Below are positions 50,977-59,917 of a stretch of 64,000 bases of DNA, in pieces. The DNA is from JAYRZB01 sp041916675 (GTDB taxonomy: Bacteria; Pseudomonadota; Alphaproteobacteria; Rhizobiales; Devosiaceae): the NCBI GenBank assembly GCA_041916675.1, contig JAYRZB010000006.1, positions 186,001-250,000 on the forward strand, written 5' to 3'. The notes under the pieces are model-generated. The model was not told the origin of the DNA, searched no databases, and saw nothing but the letters and a program-made list of their open reading frames with translations. The position numbers were made by a program, and so were the translations under genes. How positions within the stretch are numbered: the stretch's first letter is position 1; each line of letters begins with the position of its first letter.

Positions 50977-53637
50977 ATGGCCCGCCAAACCGAAACGCCG
51001 CGGCCCGATCCAACCGCGCTCCTCGAGCTTGCCGCGCGCGAAGGCCGCGGCAAGCTGACGGTTTTTCTCGGCGCGGCCCCGGGGGTCGGCAAGACCTATG
51101 CCATGCTCGAACGCGCCCGGCGCCTAAAGGTCGCGGGCACCGATGTGGTCATTGGGCTCATCGAAACGCACGGCCGCGCCGAAACCAGCGCCTTGGCCGA
51201 AGGCATAGAAGTCCTGCCCCGCCGCGACAATTCCGGCCCCTATGGCGAATTCGATCTTGATGCCGCCCTGGCCCGGCGCCCTGCGCTGCTGATCGTGGAT
51301 GAACTTGCCCATACCAATGCGGCAGGCTCGCGCCATCCCAAGCGCTATCAGGATATTGCCGAGCTGATTGGCGCCGGGATCAACGTCTGGACTGCCCTCA
51401 ACATCCAGCACCTTGAAAGTCTTTCGGACCTGGTGGCCAGCATTGCCGGCGTGCCGGTGCGTGAAACGGTCCCCGATGTCGTGCTCAAGACCGCCGATGA
51501 GATCGTGCTCGTCGACCTGCCGCCGGCCGAACTTATCGCCCGGCTGCATGCTGGCAAGGTCTATGTGCCTGATACCGCGCAGCGGGCGCTTGAAGGCTTT
51601 TTCAAACCCGCCACGCTCACCGCCCTGCGCGACCTCGCCCTGCGCCGCGCCGCCGGCCGGGTCGATGACCAGATGGTCGATTTCCTGCGCCAGAGCGCGG
51701 TGGAAGGTCCGTGGCTCACCGGCGAACGCCTTCTTGTATGCGTCGGCCCCGATCAGATGTCGGAAAGGGTGGTGCGGGTGGCCAGCCGTCTGGCCGCAGG
51801 GCTCAATGCGCGCTGGCTGGTGGTGTCGCTGACCCGGCCCGGCGGCGCGCTCCCCGATCCCGCTGCCGCCGAACGGCTTGAACAGACCCTGCGCCTGGCC
51901 GAAAGGCTCGGGGCCGAAACCCGTCGCGAGGCGTCGGGTGATTTTGTCGAGGCCCTGCTGCGGCTGGCCCGGCGCGAGCATATCAGCCAGATCGTCATCG
52001 GCCGCCCGGCGGGCAGCCACTGGTTCCGTCGCTCGCTGGCCGATGCCGTGTTGCGCCGGGCCGGGACGATTGGCGTTCATGTCGTGCCCGGCGAACCGGT
52101 CGGTCGCGGACGACCCTTGCGTTGGCGGCTGGCGCTGCCGCGCTCGGTGCTGGCGCTGGCCCTGCCTTTGGTATCGGTGGGTGCAACAACACTGCTCGGT
52201 TTGGGGATCAATGCCCTGATCGTTCTACAGAACCTGTCCATGCTCTACCTTGCCGCCGTGCTCATCTCGGCAGTCATCGCCGGACGGGGCTCGGCTTTGC
52301 TTGCGGCCCTCCTGTCGTTTCTGGCCTATAACGTTTTTTTCATTGAACCCACCGGGTCGCTCACCGTCGCCCAACCGCAGGAAGTGCTGTCGCTGCTGAT
52401 CTTTGTGGGGGTGGCGCTGGCGGCGGGCCAGCTTGCGGCCCGTTTGCGCGAACAGGTTGATCTTGCCCGCCAGCAAGCTCGACAAAGCCAGGCACTACTC
52501 GATTTCTCCCGCAAGCTTTCGGGTGCGCATGGGCAGGAGCGGGTGCTCGATGCCATTGCCAGCCATCTCCATTCCAGTCTGGGCCGGCCGACGGTGGTGC
52601 TAATCCCCGGCACCGACACATCGATTGAGCTTGCCGCAGCCTGGCCACCCGATCAGGGGCTCGATGCCACCGGGTTGACAGCGGCGCGCTGGGCTTTCGA
52701 CAAGAAGGAAGCAGCTGGATTCCTGACCGGTACCCTGCCGCAGGTGCCCTATCTGTTCCGGCCCATCCTCTCCGCCCAGCGCCCGCTGGGGGTCGTGGGA
52801 CTGGCCATGGGGAAGGACGAGACACCCCTTGGTGCCGATGAAGACCGCACTCTGTCGGCCCTGCTCGATCAGTCAGCCATCGCTATCGATCGCGCCCAGC
52901 TCAATCGCGAAAGCGCCATGGCCTCGGTGGCTCGCGAGGGCGAAAAGGTGCAGACGGCACTGTTGTCCTCGCTCTCGCACGATCTGCGTACGCCCCTTGC
53001 TTCGATTACCGGCGCGATCACCACCCTGCGCCAGCTCGGGCAGGGCATGCCGGCCGAAAGCCGTGACGACCTGCTGGCCTCCATTGAAGAAGAGGCCGGG
53101 CGGCTCAACCGCTTTGTTTCCAACCTTTTTGACATGACGCGTATTGAATCGGGCCTGATGAAGGCCCGCCGCGATCCGGTTGATCTGGCTGCGATCATCG
53201 ACGCCGCCGCTGCCCGGGCCCGGCGCATTCATCCCGATCTCGAGATCGAAACCAGCATCGCTCCTGACTTGCCAACGGCGCAAGGAGATGCCGCTTTGCT
53301 CGAACAGGTGCTGTTCAACCTGCTCGACAATGCCCGCAAATATGGCGGCGTCGGCCAGCCGGTATCGGTCTTTGCCCGGGCCGAAGGTGCTGCGGCTCAG
53401 ATTGCCGTCACCGACCTGGGCAAAGGCATTCCCGAGGCCGAGCTCGAAAAGATATTCGACAAGTTCTATCGTCGCGCCAAGGGCGACGGGCGCCCGGCCG
53501 GTACCGGGCTTGGCCTGTCGGTGGCGCGGGGTCTGATGGCGGCCATGGGCGGGTCGATCAAGGCGGAAAGTCCCGCCATCCGCAAGCGCGGCACGCGCTT
53601 CGTGCTGCGCCTGCCACTGGCCCAGAAGGAGAACTGA
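50977..53637 (+). CDS. kdpD: osmosensitive K+ channel histidine kinase KdpD
   Basis: An 886-residue sensor kinase. The N-terminal KdpD domain has a Walker A motif GAAPGVGKT (residues 32-40) and is followed by a Usp-like domain (about 245-365). Four membrane helices lie at about 390-490, then a GAF-like domain. The HisKA domain has phospho-acceptor His668 in SLSHDLRTPL, and the ATPase domain shows NLLDNARKYG and GTGLGLSVARGL. In E. coli low K+ triggers KdpD to phosphorylate KdpE. It overlaps kdpE by one base. Confidence 0.97.
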   Translation: MARQTETPRPDPTALLELAAREGRGKLTVFLGAAPGVGKTYAMLERARRLKVAGTDVVIGLIETHGRAETSALAEGIEVLPRRDNSGPYGEFDLDAALARRPALLIVDELAHTNAAGSRHPKRYQDIAELIGAGINVWTALNIQHLESLSDLVASIAGVPVRETVPDVVLKTADEIVLVDLPPAELIARLHAGKVYVPDTAQRALEGFFKPATLTALRDLALRRAAGRVDDQMVDFLRQSAVEGPWLTGERLLVCVGPDQMSERVVRVASRLAAGLNARWLVVSLTRPGGALPDPAAAERLEQTLRLAERLGAETRREASGDFVEALLRLARREHISQIVIGRPAGSHWFRRSLADAVLRRAGTIGVHVVPGEPVGRGRPLRWRLALPRSVLALALPLVSVGATTLLGLGINALIVLQNLSMLYLAAVLISAVIAGRGSALLAALLSFLAYNVFFIEPTGSLTVAQPQEVLSLLIFVGVALAAGQLAARLREQVDLARQQARQSQALLDFSRKLSGAHGQERVLDAIASHLHSSLGRPTVVLIPGTDTSIELAAAWPPDQGLDATGLTAARWAFDKKEAAGFLTGTLPQVPYLFRPILSAQRPLGVVGLAMGKDETPLGADEDRTLSALLDQSAIAIDRAQLNRESAMASVAREGEKVQTALLSSLSHDLRTPLASITGAITTLRQLGQGMPAESRDDLLASIEEEAGRLNRFVSNLFDMTRIESGLMKARRDPVDLAAIIDAAAARARRIHPDLEIETSIAPDLPTAQGDAALLEQVLFNLLDNARKYGGVGQPVSVFARAEGAAAQIAVTDLGKGIPEAELEKIFDKFYRRAKGDGRPAGTGLGLSVARGLMAAMGGSIKAESPAIRKRGTRFVLRLPLAQKEN

Positions 53638-54317
53638 TGCTGCAGCGCATCCTGGTCGTCGATGACGAGCCGCAGATCCAGCGCTTCCTCAGGCCCGCCC
53701 TGACCGCGGCTGGTTTCGATGTCGAAACCGCCGCTACCGCCACCGAGGCCAAGCGGCTTGCCGCGACCCGTGCACCGGCGCTGATTGTGCTCGATCTTGG
53801 CCTGCCCGATGCCGATGGCAAAGCCGTGATCGAAACGGTGCGGGCCTATTCTTCCGTGCCCATCATTGTCCTGTCGGCGCGCGATCAGGAGACAGAAAAG
53901 ATCGCCGCTCTCGATGCGGGGGCCGACGACTATGTCGAAAAGCCCTTCGGCATCGGCGAACTGCTGGCCCGCATCCGCGCCGCCCTTCGCCATGCGACAC
54001 CAGGTCCGGTTTCCGCGCCGGTCACGCAGTTCGGTCCGATCAGTGTTGATATCGATCACCGAAGGGTACTGGTTGCCGGAGTGCCGGTTCACCTTACCCC
54101 CAAAGAGTTCGAGCTTCTCGAGCTGCTGGCCGCTCATGCCAACAAGGTGGTCACCCATCGTCAGGCCCTGACACAGATCTGGGGGCCGGCCCATCAGCAC
54201 GATGTCCAATATTTGCGCGTCATCGTCGGCCAGTTGCGCACCAAGCTCGAAGCCGATCCCCGGAAACCGCGTCACCTGATCAGTGAACCCGGCGTTGGCT
54301 ATCGGCTGGTGGAATAG
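53637..54317 (+). CDS. kdpE: response regulator KdpE
   Basis: A 226-residue OmpR/PhoB-family regulator. The receiver domain has acidic residues Asp9-Asp10, phospho-acceptor Asp53 in IVLDLGLPDADG, and Lys in VEKPFG. The C-terminal winged helix (about residues 130-225) includes LTPKEFELLELLAAHANKVV and YLRVIVGQLRTKLE. It activates the kdp operon under K+ limitation. The start overlaps the kdpD stop (TGATG). No terminator is evident in the 90 bases after it. Confidence 0.97.
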   Translation: MLQRILVVDDEPQIQRFLRPALTAAGFDVETAATATEAKRLAATRAPALIVLDLGLPDADGKAVIETVRAYSSVPIIVLSARDQETEKIAALDAGADDYVEKPFGIGELLARIRAALRHATPGPVSAPVTQFGPISVDIDHRRVLVAGVPVHLTPKEFELLELLAAHANKVVTHRQALTQIWGPAHQHDVQYLRVIVGQLRTKLEADPRKPRHLISEPGVGYRLVE

Positions 54318-54346
54318 GGCCGAACACCGCCCGGCCCGCTCACGCC

Positions 54347-54401
54347 TTGACAAGGGTCAATTGCAAATGCATTTCTGTTATTGAAATATTGAAAATTTCA
54401 A
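54347..54401 (+). promoter_or_regulatory. promoter with two nested inverted repeats ahead of the SDR gene
   Basis: TTGACA (54347-54352) is a perfect -35 box; 17 bases later CATTTC (54370-54375) is only a weak -10. Two dyads overlie it: TTGAC-N4-GTCAA (54347-54360) covers the -35 box, and TTGAAAT-N7-ATTTCAA (54381-54401) covers the expected start site. The latter also contains the perfect TTGAAA-A-TTTCAA (54389-54401). The RpiR-family protein encoded two genes downstream is the natural candidate ligand. This is inferred from position only. Confidence 0.5.
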
Positions 54402-54416
54402 GCGGAGATGTGCGGC

Positions 54417-55214
54417 ATGGATGTCCGGCTGGATGGGCAGGTTCTGCTGGTCACCGGCAGCACACAAGGGCTGGGAGCAAAGATCGCTCGCCTGGCCATC
54501 TCCAGTGGTGTGGCGGGCCTGATCATTTCGGGCCGCAGTCAGGAGCGCGGCCAGAAGCTGAGCGCGGAACTGTCCGGCAGCGGCACGCCCGTTGCATTCG
54601 TTGCCGCCGACCTATCCGACGCCGACGGTCCGGCCCTGCTGATGGATGCGGCGCTGGCCCGTTTTGGTCGCATCGACCTTCTGGTCAATTCGGCCGGCCT
54701 GACCGACCGCGCCTCGGTGCTCGATGGCACGATTGAGACCTGGGACAGGCTTTTTGCCGTCAATGCCCGCGCCCCGTTCTTTCTGATGCAGCGGGCGGTG
54801 GCCGATATGCTCAGGCGCAACGCGCCGGGCGCCATCGTCAACATTGTCTCGATGAATGCTTATTGCGGCACGCCGGAACTGGCCATCTATTCGGCCACCA
54901 AGGGCGCGCTGGCGACCCTGACGAAGAATGTCGCCAATGCCTGCCTTGCCCGCAATATCCGGGTCAACGGCATCAATATGGGGTGGGCCGCCACCGACGG
55001 CGAACAGCGCATGCAGGCCGAAACGCTCGGCAAGGGTGCCGATTGGGCGACCCTGGTTGCCGCCAGCATGCCGCTCGGGCGCCTGCTCAGCGATGATGAA
55101 GTGGCCCGGCTCACCCTGTTCCTGCTCAGCGCGCAATCGGGCCTGATGACCGGGGCGCTGATCGATCTTGAGCAGGCCGTTATTGGCGCGCCTGCCGGAT
55201 CGCAGAGGTTCTGA
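54417..55214 (+). CDS. short-chain dehydrogenase/reductase (SDR)
   Basis: A 265-residue classical SDR. The cofactor motif TGSTQGLG is at residues 13-20, VNSAG near 91-95, and the catalytic triad is Ser145, Tyr158 and Lys162 (YSATK). Arg42 after the second strand (SGRSQERG) suggests NADP may be accepted. The substrate is probably a sugar, polyol or ketose given the neighbouring mannitol dehydrogenase-family gene. I chose the ATG at 54417, with GGAG 9 bases upstream; an ATG at 54408 is too close to it. The stop overlaps the next start (TGATG). Confidence 0.88.
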   Translation: MDVRLDGQVLLVTGSTQGLGAKIARLAISSGVAGLIISGRSQERGQKLSAELSGSGTPVAFVAADLSDADGPALLMDAALARFGRIDLLVNSAGLTDRASVLDGTIETWDRLFAVNARAPFFLMQRAVADMLRRNAPGAIVNIVSMNAYCGTPELAIYSATKGALATLTKNVANACLARNIRVNGINMGWAATDGEQRMQAETLGKGADWATLVAASMPLGRLLSDDEVARLTLFLLSAQSGLMTGALIDLEQAVIGAPAGSQRF

Positions 55215-56725
55215 TGCCCGGCGTGGGGCGGCTCGGTGCCGGGACGGTGGGGACCCTCCCCCCCGCCGTCCTGCGCCCCGGCTATGACCGTTCACGACTG
55301 ACGCCCGGCATCCTCCATCTTGGCGTGGGGGCCTTTCACCGCTGCCACCAGGCAGAATGGACCGATGATGCGCTGGCCAAGAGTTTCGGACCCTGGGGCA
55401 TTATCGGGGTCAACCTGCGGCCGCCCGACCTGCAGGCCAGCCTTGCCGACCAGGATGGCTATTTCTGCCGCATCCTGCGCGAGAACGGCACCGACCAGCA
55501 CCGGCTGGTGGGCGCGGTGCTCGATACCGTTTCGGTACTCGACGCCGCCTATGATCCGCACCGGCTGACGCTGCGCAAGGCGCTGAAATGGGCAGCCGAT
55601 GCGCGTATAAGACTGATCACCCTGACCATCACCGAAAAGGGATATTGCCACGTCCCGGCCACCGGCCTTCTCGACAAAGACCATCCCGATATCCTCCACG
55701 ATCTGGATCATCCCGAAGCGCCGGTATCAGCGCCCGGTTTCATCCTGGCCGCCATCGCAAGGCGGCGGCGTTCTGGCACGCCGATGCCCGTGGTGATCAG
55801 CTGCGACAACGTGGCCGACAATGGGGCGACCCTGCAGCGCTGCGTTGTCGCCCTTGCCGCCCTGCGCGATCCCGCACTGGCAGATTTCGTGCGCACCGAG
55901 GTGCGGTTCCTGTCCACCATGGTCGATCGCATTGTGCCCGCGACCCTTGATGAGGATATCGCCGCCTTTGCCCGGTTCGCGGGCGTCGAGGACTACGGCC
56001 TGGTGGTGGGCGAGCCGTTCCGCATGTGGGTGATTGAGGACAGGGCCGGTACCAGCCTGCCGCGCTGGGACCTGGCCGGGGCACTGGTGGTCGACGACGT
56101 GGCCCCCTATGAAATCCTCAAGATGCGCGTGCTCAATGGCATCCAGTCCAATGTCTGCCAGCTTGGGCTGCTCTCTGGGCTCAAATTCATGGCCGATGTC
56201 ATGGGCGACACGGTTTTCGAGGATTTTGCCCGGCAGGTGATGATCAACGAAGTGCTTCCGCACCTGCCCGCCGTACCGGGGATTGATCCACAGGCCTATG
56301 TCGAGCAATCAATCCGTCGGCTCAAGAACCCCGATCTCAAGCATCGCACGGCCCAGATCTCAACCGATGGCTCGCGCAAGATCCGGCAGCGCCTGCTCCA
56401 GCCGATCCGCGCCGCCCGTGCGGCGGATACGCCATGCCATGGCCTGCTGCTGGGGCTGGCAGGCTGGATGCAATATGCCTCCGGCCGCGACCATCTAGGG
56501 CGGGCCATCGCCGTCAACGATCCTATCGCCGCACAAAGCCTTGCCATCGGCGAGCGGGCAGGCGGGGACCCCGGCAGGCTGGTGCGCGGCATGCTCGATC
56601 TCGAAGACGTCTTTGGCACAGATATGCGCGCCGATCCGCGGGTGGTCGATACCCTGACCGGTCTGATGGCCCGGCTGATGACCCACAGTGCCCGGCAGGT
56701 GGTTGCCAGTCTCTCCGACGCCTAG
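55214..56725 (+). CDS. mannitol dehydrogenase family oxidoreductase
   Basis: A 503-residue polyol or hexuronate dehydrogenase of the long-chain mannitol dehydrogenase family, which includes mannitol, arabinitol, fructuronate and tagaturonate oxidoreductases. The N-terminal Rossmann domain has LHLGVGAFHRCHQA. The C-terminal helical domain has VVDDVAPYEILKMRVLNGIQ, including the conserved Lys and the following Asn-Gly. LTITEKGY is also a family mark. Specificity cannot be assigned. It is translationally coupled to the SDR gene, so the two probably act on the same substrate class. Confidence 0.9.
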   Translation: MPGVGRLGAGTVGTLPPAVLRPGYDRSRLTPGILHLGVGAFHRCHQAEWTDDALAKSFGPWGIIGVNLRPPDLQASLADQDGYFCRILRENGTDQHRLVGAVLDTVSVLDAAYDPHRLTLRKALKWAADARIRLITLTITEKGYCHVPATGLLDKDHPDILHDLDHPEAPVSAPGFILAAIARRRRSGTPMPVVISCDNVADNGATLQRCVVALAALRDPALADFVRTEVRFLSTMVDRIVPATLDEDIAAFARFAGVEDYGLVVGEPFRMWVIEDRAGTSLPRWDLAGALVVDDVAPYEILKMRVLNGIQSNVCQLGLLSGLKFMADVMGDTVFEDFARQVMINEVLPHLPAVPGIDPQAYVEQSIRRLKNPDLKHRTAQISTDGSRKIRQRLLQPIRAARAADTPCHGLLLGLAGWMQYASGRDHLGRAIAVNDPIAAQSLAIGERAGGDPGRLVRGMLDLEDVFGTDMRADPRVVDTLTGLMARLMTHSARQVVASLSDA

Positions 56726-56862
56726 CCATGTCGAGCTGATACGGGCTTTGCATGGTTGCAGGCGTATTGAATTGTGACGGAACCGGGTTATAGAACCGGC
56801 AAACTATTTGAGCATTTGCGCCGCGCCGGGTCTCGGCGAACCGATTTTTCAGGGGACGGGGA

Positions 56863-57735
56863 ATGTCCGTGGACGAAGCCAAAGGGGCCGGTCAACCGGC
56901 AGTGCTCGACTATGCAGGACTGCTTGCCCAGTTGACCGAGCGGCAGGACAGTCTCAGCAAGCGCTTGCAGCAGGTGGCGCGGTTTTTCATCAACAACCCG
57001 GAAGATGTCGCAATCTCCAACATTGTCGAGATTGCCCGGCTGGCGCAGGTGCAGCCCTCGACCATTTCGCGCTTCGCCAAGGAAATGGGCTTTGCCGGTT
57101 TTGGCGACCTGCAGGGGGTCTTCCGGCAGCGCTTGGTGGGGCCGCGCATGACCTATGCCGAGCGCATGAAGGCCTTCGTCGGCACCCCGGTGCCGGGCGA
57201 CAGCACCGACCTTGACCTTGATGAGCCAAGCCTGGTGTTCGACACCTTCGTGCAGGCGGCCATGGATACGTTGATGCGCCTGCGCGAGGACGTGGACCGC
57301 ACCGAACTCAAGGGGTTCGTCGATACGCTCTATCAGGCCGAGGCGGTCCATATTGTGGCCGCCCGCGGTGCCTATGGCGTTGGCGCCTATTGCTATTACA
57401 GCCTGTCGCGGGTCGGCAAGCGCGCCCATCTGATCGACAATCTGGGGGCAATGCGCGAGCAGCAGCTCTCGGCGGTGGGCGCGGACGATGTGCTGCTGGT
57501 CCTGACCTTTGACGATTATACGCCCGAAACCATTGCCATCACCAAGGCGGCGCACGAAAAGGGCCGCACGATCCTGGTGATCACCGACAATGAGCTGAGC
57601 CCGGTGGCCAACCTCGGGATACACCGGCTGTTCGTCAAGGAGGCCCGGCTTGGCCACTTCCGGTCGCAGGTGCCGGCCATGGTGCTCTGCCAGTCGCTGA
57701 TTGTCAGCCTTGGCCGCCTGATCAGCCGGACCTAG
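56863..57735 (+). CDS. MurR/RpiR family transcriptional regulator
   Basis: A 290-residue regulator. The N-terminal HTH_6 domain (about residues 20-95) shows QQVARFFINNPEDVAISNIV and QPSTISRFAKEMGFAGFGDL. The C-terminal SIS domain (about 130-275, with IVAARGAYGVGAYCYY and VLLVLTFDDYTPETIAI) should bind a sugar phosphate. Such proteins control sugar catabolic genes and sense a phosphorylated intermediate. It likely regulates both this gene set and the facing ABC transporter operon. A 137-base gap upstream could hold its own promoter. Its stop TAG shares the CTAG at 57732-57735 with the convergent dehydrogenase gene. Confidence 0.92.
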   Translation: MSVDEAKGAGQPAVLDYAGLLAQLTERQDSLSKRLQQVARFFINNPEDVAISNIVEIARLAQVQPSTISRFAKEMGFAGFGDLQGVFRQRLVGPRMTYAERMKAFVGTPVPGDSTDLDLDEPSLVFDTFVQAAMDTLMRLREDVDRTELKGFVDTLYQAEAVHIVAARGAYGVGAYCYYSLSRVGKRAHLIDNLGAMREQQLSAVGADDVLLVLTFDDYTPETIAITKAAHEKGRTILVITDNELSPVANLGIHRLFVKEARLGHFRSQVPAMVLCQSLIVSLGRLISRT

Positions 57736-58916
57736 CGGAACTCGGCTTCCATCCACCGGCCGCCGTCGCGGAACGAGGCGACCGCCGCCGAGACGAACTT
57801 GACCCCGCGCGCGCCATCGCGCCCGTCCGGCACCAGCGCCAACCGCCCGGCATCGGGCGCTGCGCCATTGCGGTGGGCGCGGATGATGTCGGCGGCATCG
57901 CGATAGAAATTGGCAAAGGCCTCGATATAGCCCTCAGGGTGCGCTGCGGGCATGCGCGAGATGCGCCGGGCCTCCGGCCCTGATCCATGGCCGCCGCGAA
58001 TGATGGTGCGGGCTTCCTCGCCAAAACGGGCCATGCGCAGTTCCTCGGGCCGCGTGCCGGTCCATTCCAGCCCGCCTTTGTCGCCGTAAATTCGAACCGT
58101 CAGGTCGTTGTAATGGCCCGGCGAGGTCTGGCTGGCCACAATGGTGCCGCGCGCGCCATTGGCCCAGCGCACCAGTACATGGGCATTGTCATCGAGCCGG
58201 CGCCCGGGCACGGCGGTAAACAGGTCTGCAGAAACGCTTGCGGCATGGGTTCCGGCGATGAAAGACGCTAGATTGTAGGCATGCACACCGATATCGGCCA
58301 GCACCGCCGATTCCCCGGCCCGTGCCGGGTCGGTACGCCATTCGGCCTGCTTGTTGCCATCGGCATCGATCGGCAGGGTCAGCCAGTCCTGGATATAACT
58401 GGCATGCACGGCAACGATCCGCCCCAGTTCGCCCGCCGCCACCATTTCGCGCGCCTGCCGCACCATGGCATAGCCGGTATTGTTCAGCGTCACCAAAAGC
58501 TTGCGCTTGAGCCGGTCGGCCAGCGCCACCAGCTGTTCGGCCTCGGGCAGGGTGGTTGAAAGCGGCTTATCGCAGATCACGTCGATCCCGGCCTGAAGAA
58601 AGGCGATGGCGATCGGGGCATGCAGGTGGTTGGGTGTTACGATCACCACCGCTTCGATCCCGTCCGGGCGAGCCGCTTCGGCACGGGCCATCTCGGCATA
58701 GTCGGCATAGCTCCGGTCCGGCGCGATGCCGATCTCGGCCGCCGAAGCTGCGGCATTGGCCGGGTCCGAGGACAGCGCTCCGGCCACGAGAACAATCTGG
58801 TCGTCGAGCCGCATCGCCAGCCGGTGCACCGCCCCGATAAAGGCATTGCGCCCGCCCCCGACCATGCCCACGCGCAGTTTGGCTGCAGCGTGAGCATCAG
58901 GCGTTGCGTAAACCAT
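57732..58916 (-). CDS. Gfo/Idh/MocA family oxidoreductase
   Basis: A 394-residue NAD(P)-dependent sugar or polyol dehydrogenase. The N-terminal Rossmann domain has VGMVGGGRNAFIGAVHR (from residue 16), VIVTPNHLHAPIAI and Lys117 in CDKPLS, the usual catalytic Lys. The C-terminal domain is a beta-sheet half containing LADIGVHAYNLASFI, with the catalytic Asp and His positions. It is the last gene of the ABC operon, and GGAGGAAG precedes its ATG. Substrate could be inositol-like, a hexose or an oxidised sugar; not predictable. Confidence 0.92.
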   Translation of the reverse strand: MVYATPDAHAAAKLRVGMVGGGRNAFIGAVHRLAMRLDDQIVLVAGALSSDPANAAASAAEIGIAPDRSYADYAEMARAEAARPDGIEAVVIVTPNHLHAPIAIAFLQAGIDVICDKPLSTTLPEAEQLVALADRLKRKLLVTLNNTGYAMVRQAREMVAAGELGRIVAVHASYIQDWLTLPIDADGNKQAEWRTDPARAGESAVLADIGVHAYNLASFIAGTHAASVSADLFTAVPGRRLDDNAHVLVRWANGARGTIVASQTSPGHYNDLTVRIYGDKGGLEWTGTRPEELRMARFGEEARTIIRGGHGSGPEARRISRMPAAHPEGYIEAFANFYRDAADIIRAHRNGAAPDAGRLALVPDGRDGARGVKFVSAAVASFRDGGRWMEAEFR

Positions 58917-58930
58917 CGATCTTCCTCCGG

Positions 58931-59917
58931 TCAGCGGTCCTCAACAATGCGCAGATAGGCGGCGGCCACGAACAGGATGATCAGGCCAAACAGGATCCGG
59001 CGCGCCCCTTCGGGGATCTGCAGAATGGTCAGCATGGTGGTCATCACTGTCAGGATCAGCGCCCCGACAATGGTGCCGGTATAGCCCCCGCGCCCGCCAA
59101 AGATCGAGGTGCCCCCGATCACGGCCGCCGCCACCGAGGGCAGCAGCAGTGGTTCGGCCAGCGTCAGCGATGGTGCCTTGATCAGCCCCACATAAAGCAG
59201 TCCGGTGATCCCGGCCAAGAGCCCCGAGGCGACATAAAGGGCGGTGATCACCTTCCAGTACGATACGCCCGAGAGCCGGGCGGCATTTTCATTGTCGCCC
59301 ACCGCATAGAGCAGGCGCCCAAAGCCGGTATAGCGCAGGCCAAGAATGATCAGCAGCGCCACCGGCACGAACAGCAAAAGCGCATTGGGCACGCCATAGG
59401 ACAGGCCCGTGCCGAGCCAGGCCAGAAACTCCGGGATATCCGAGCCGGTGGCGATGACGGTGCGCTGATAGACCTGCAGGCAGCCAAAGCCCACAAGCCC
59501 GGTGCCCAGCGTCATGATCAGCGGGTGCACGCGGAAAACCCCGACCCCGATGCCGTTGACCAGCCCCATCAGCAGTGCCGGAATGATGGCCATGGCAATA
59601 GCGATGGCCGGATCGTGGTGCAGCACCTGGGTGGCCATGACGAAGGCGGTGATGGTGGCCACTGTCCCCGCCGACATGTCGATGCCGCCGGTCAGCATGG
59701 TCAGGGTCTGGCAACCGGCGAGCAGGGCGAGCGGAATGGCGAACTTGATGGTATTGGCCATCCAGCGCTCGTTGACGATCCCAGGGCGGATGATCGAGAG
59801 CGCCACGATCAGGACGATCAGCAGCAGGATCAGCGGCACCACCGGATACTCGCTCATGAAGCGCTTGATGCGGCGCCCGAGCGGGATAGACGTCGCGGCC
59901 ATGGCGGTGTCGGTCAT
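58931..59917 (-). CDS. sugar ABC transporter permease (RbsC-type)
   Basis: A 328-residue inner membrane permease of the ribose/xylose/galactose-type (BPD_transp_2) family, with about nine helices. Landmarks are LTGGIDMSAGTVATITAFV, YAVGDNENAARLSGV (the coupling-helix EAA-like region) and VIGGTSIFGGRGGYTGTIVGA. The ATG at 59917 overlaps the stop of the upstream permease by 4 bases (ATGA). The frame stays open upstream to 60385 only as a shadow inside the other permease gene. It pairs with the next permease as a heterodimer. Confidence 0.92.
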   Translation of the reverse strand: MTDTAMAATSIPLGRRIKRFMSEYPVVPLILLLIVLIVALSIIRPGIVNERWMANTIKFAIPLALLAGCQTLTMLTGGIDMSAGTVATITAFVMATQVLHHDPAIAIAMAIIPALLMGLVNGIGVGVFRVHPLIMTLGTGLVGFGCLQVYQRTVIATGSDIPEFLAWLGTGLSYGVPNALLLFVPVALLIILGLRYTGFGRLLYAVGDNENAARLSGVSYWKVITALYVASGLLAGITGLLYVGLIKAPSLTLAEPLLLPSVAAAVIGGTSIFGGRGGYTGTIVGALILTVMTTMLTILQIPEGARRILFGLIILFVAAAYLRIVEDR

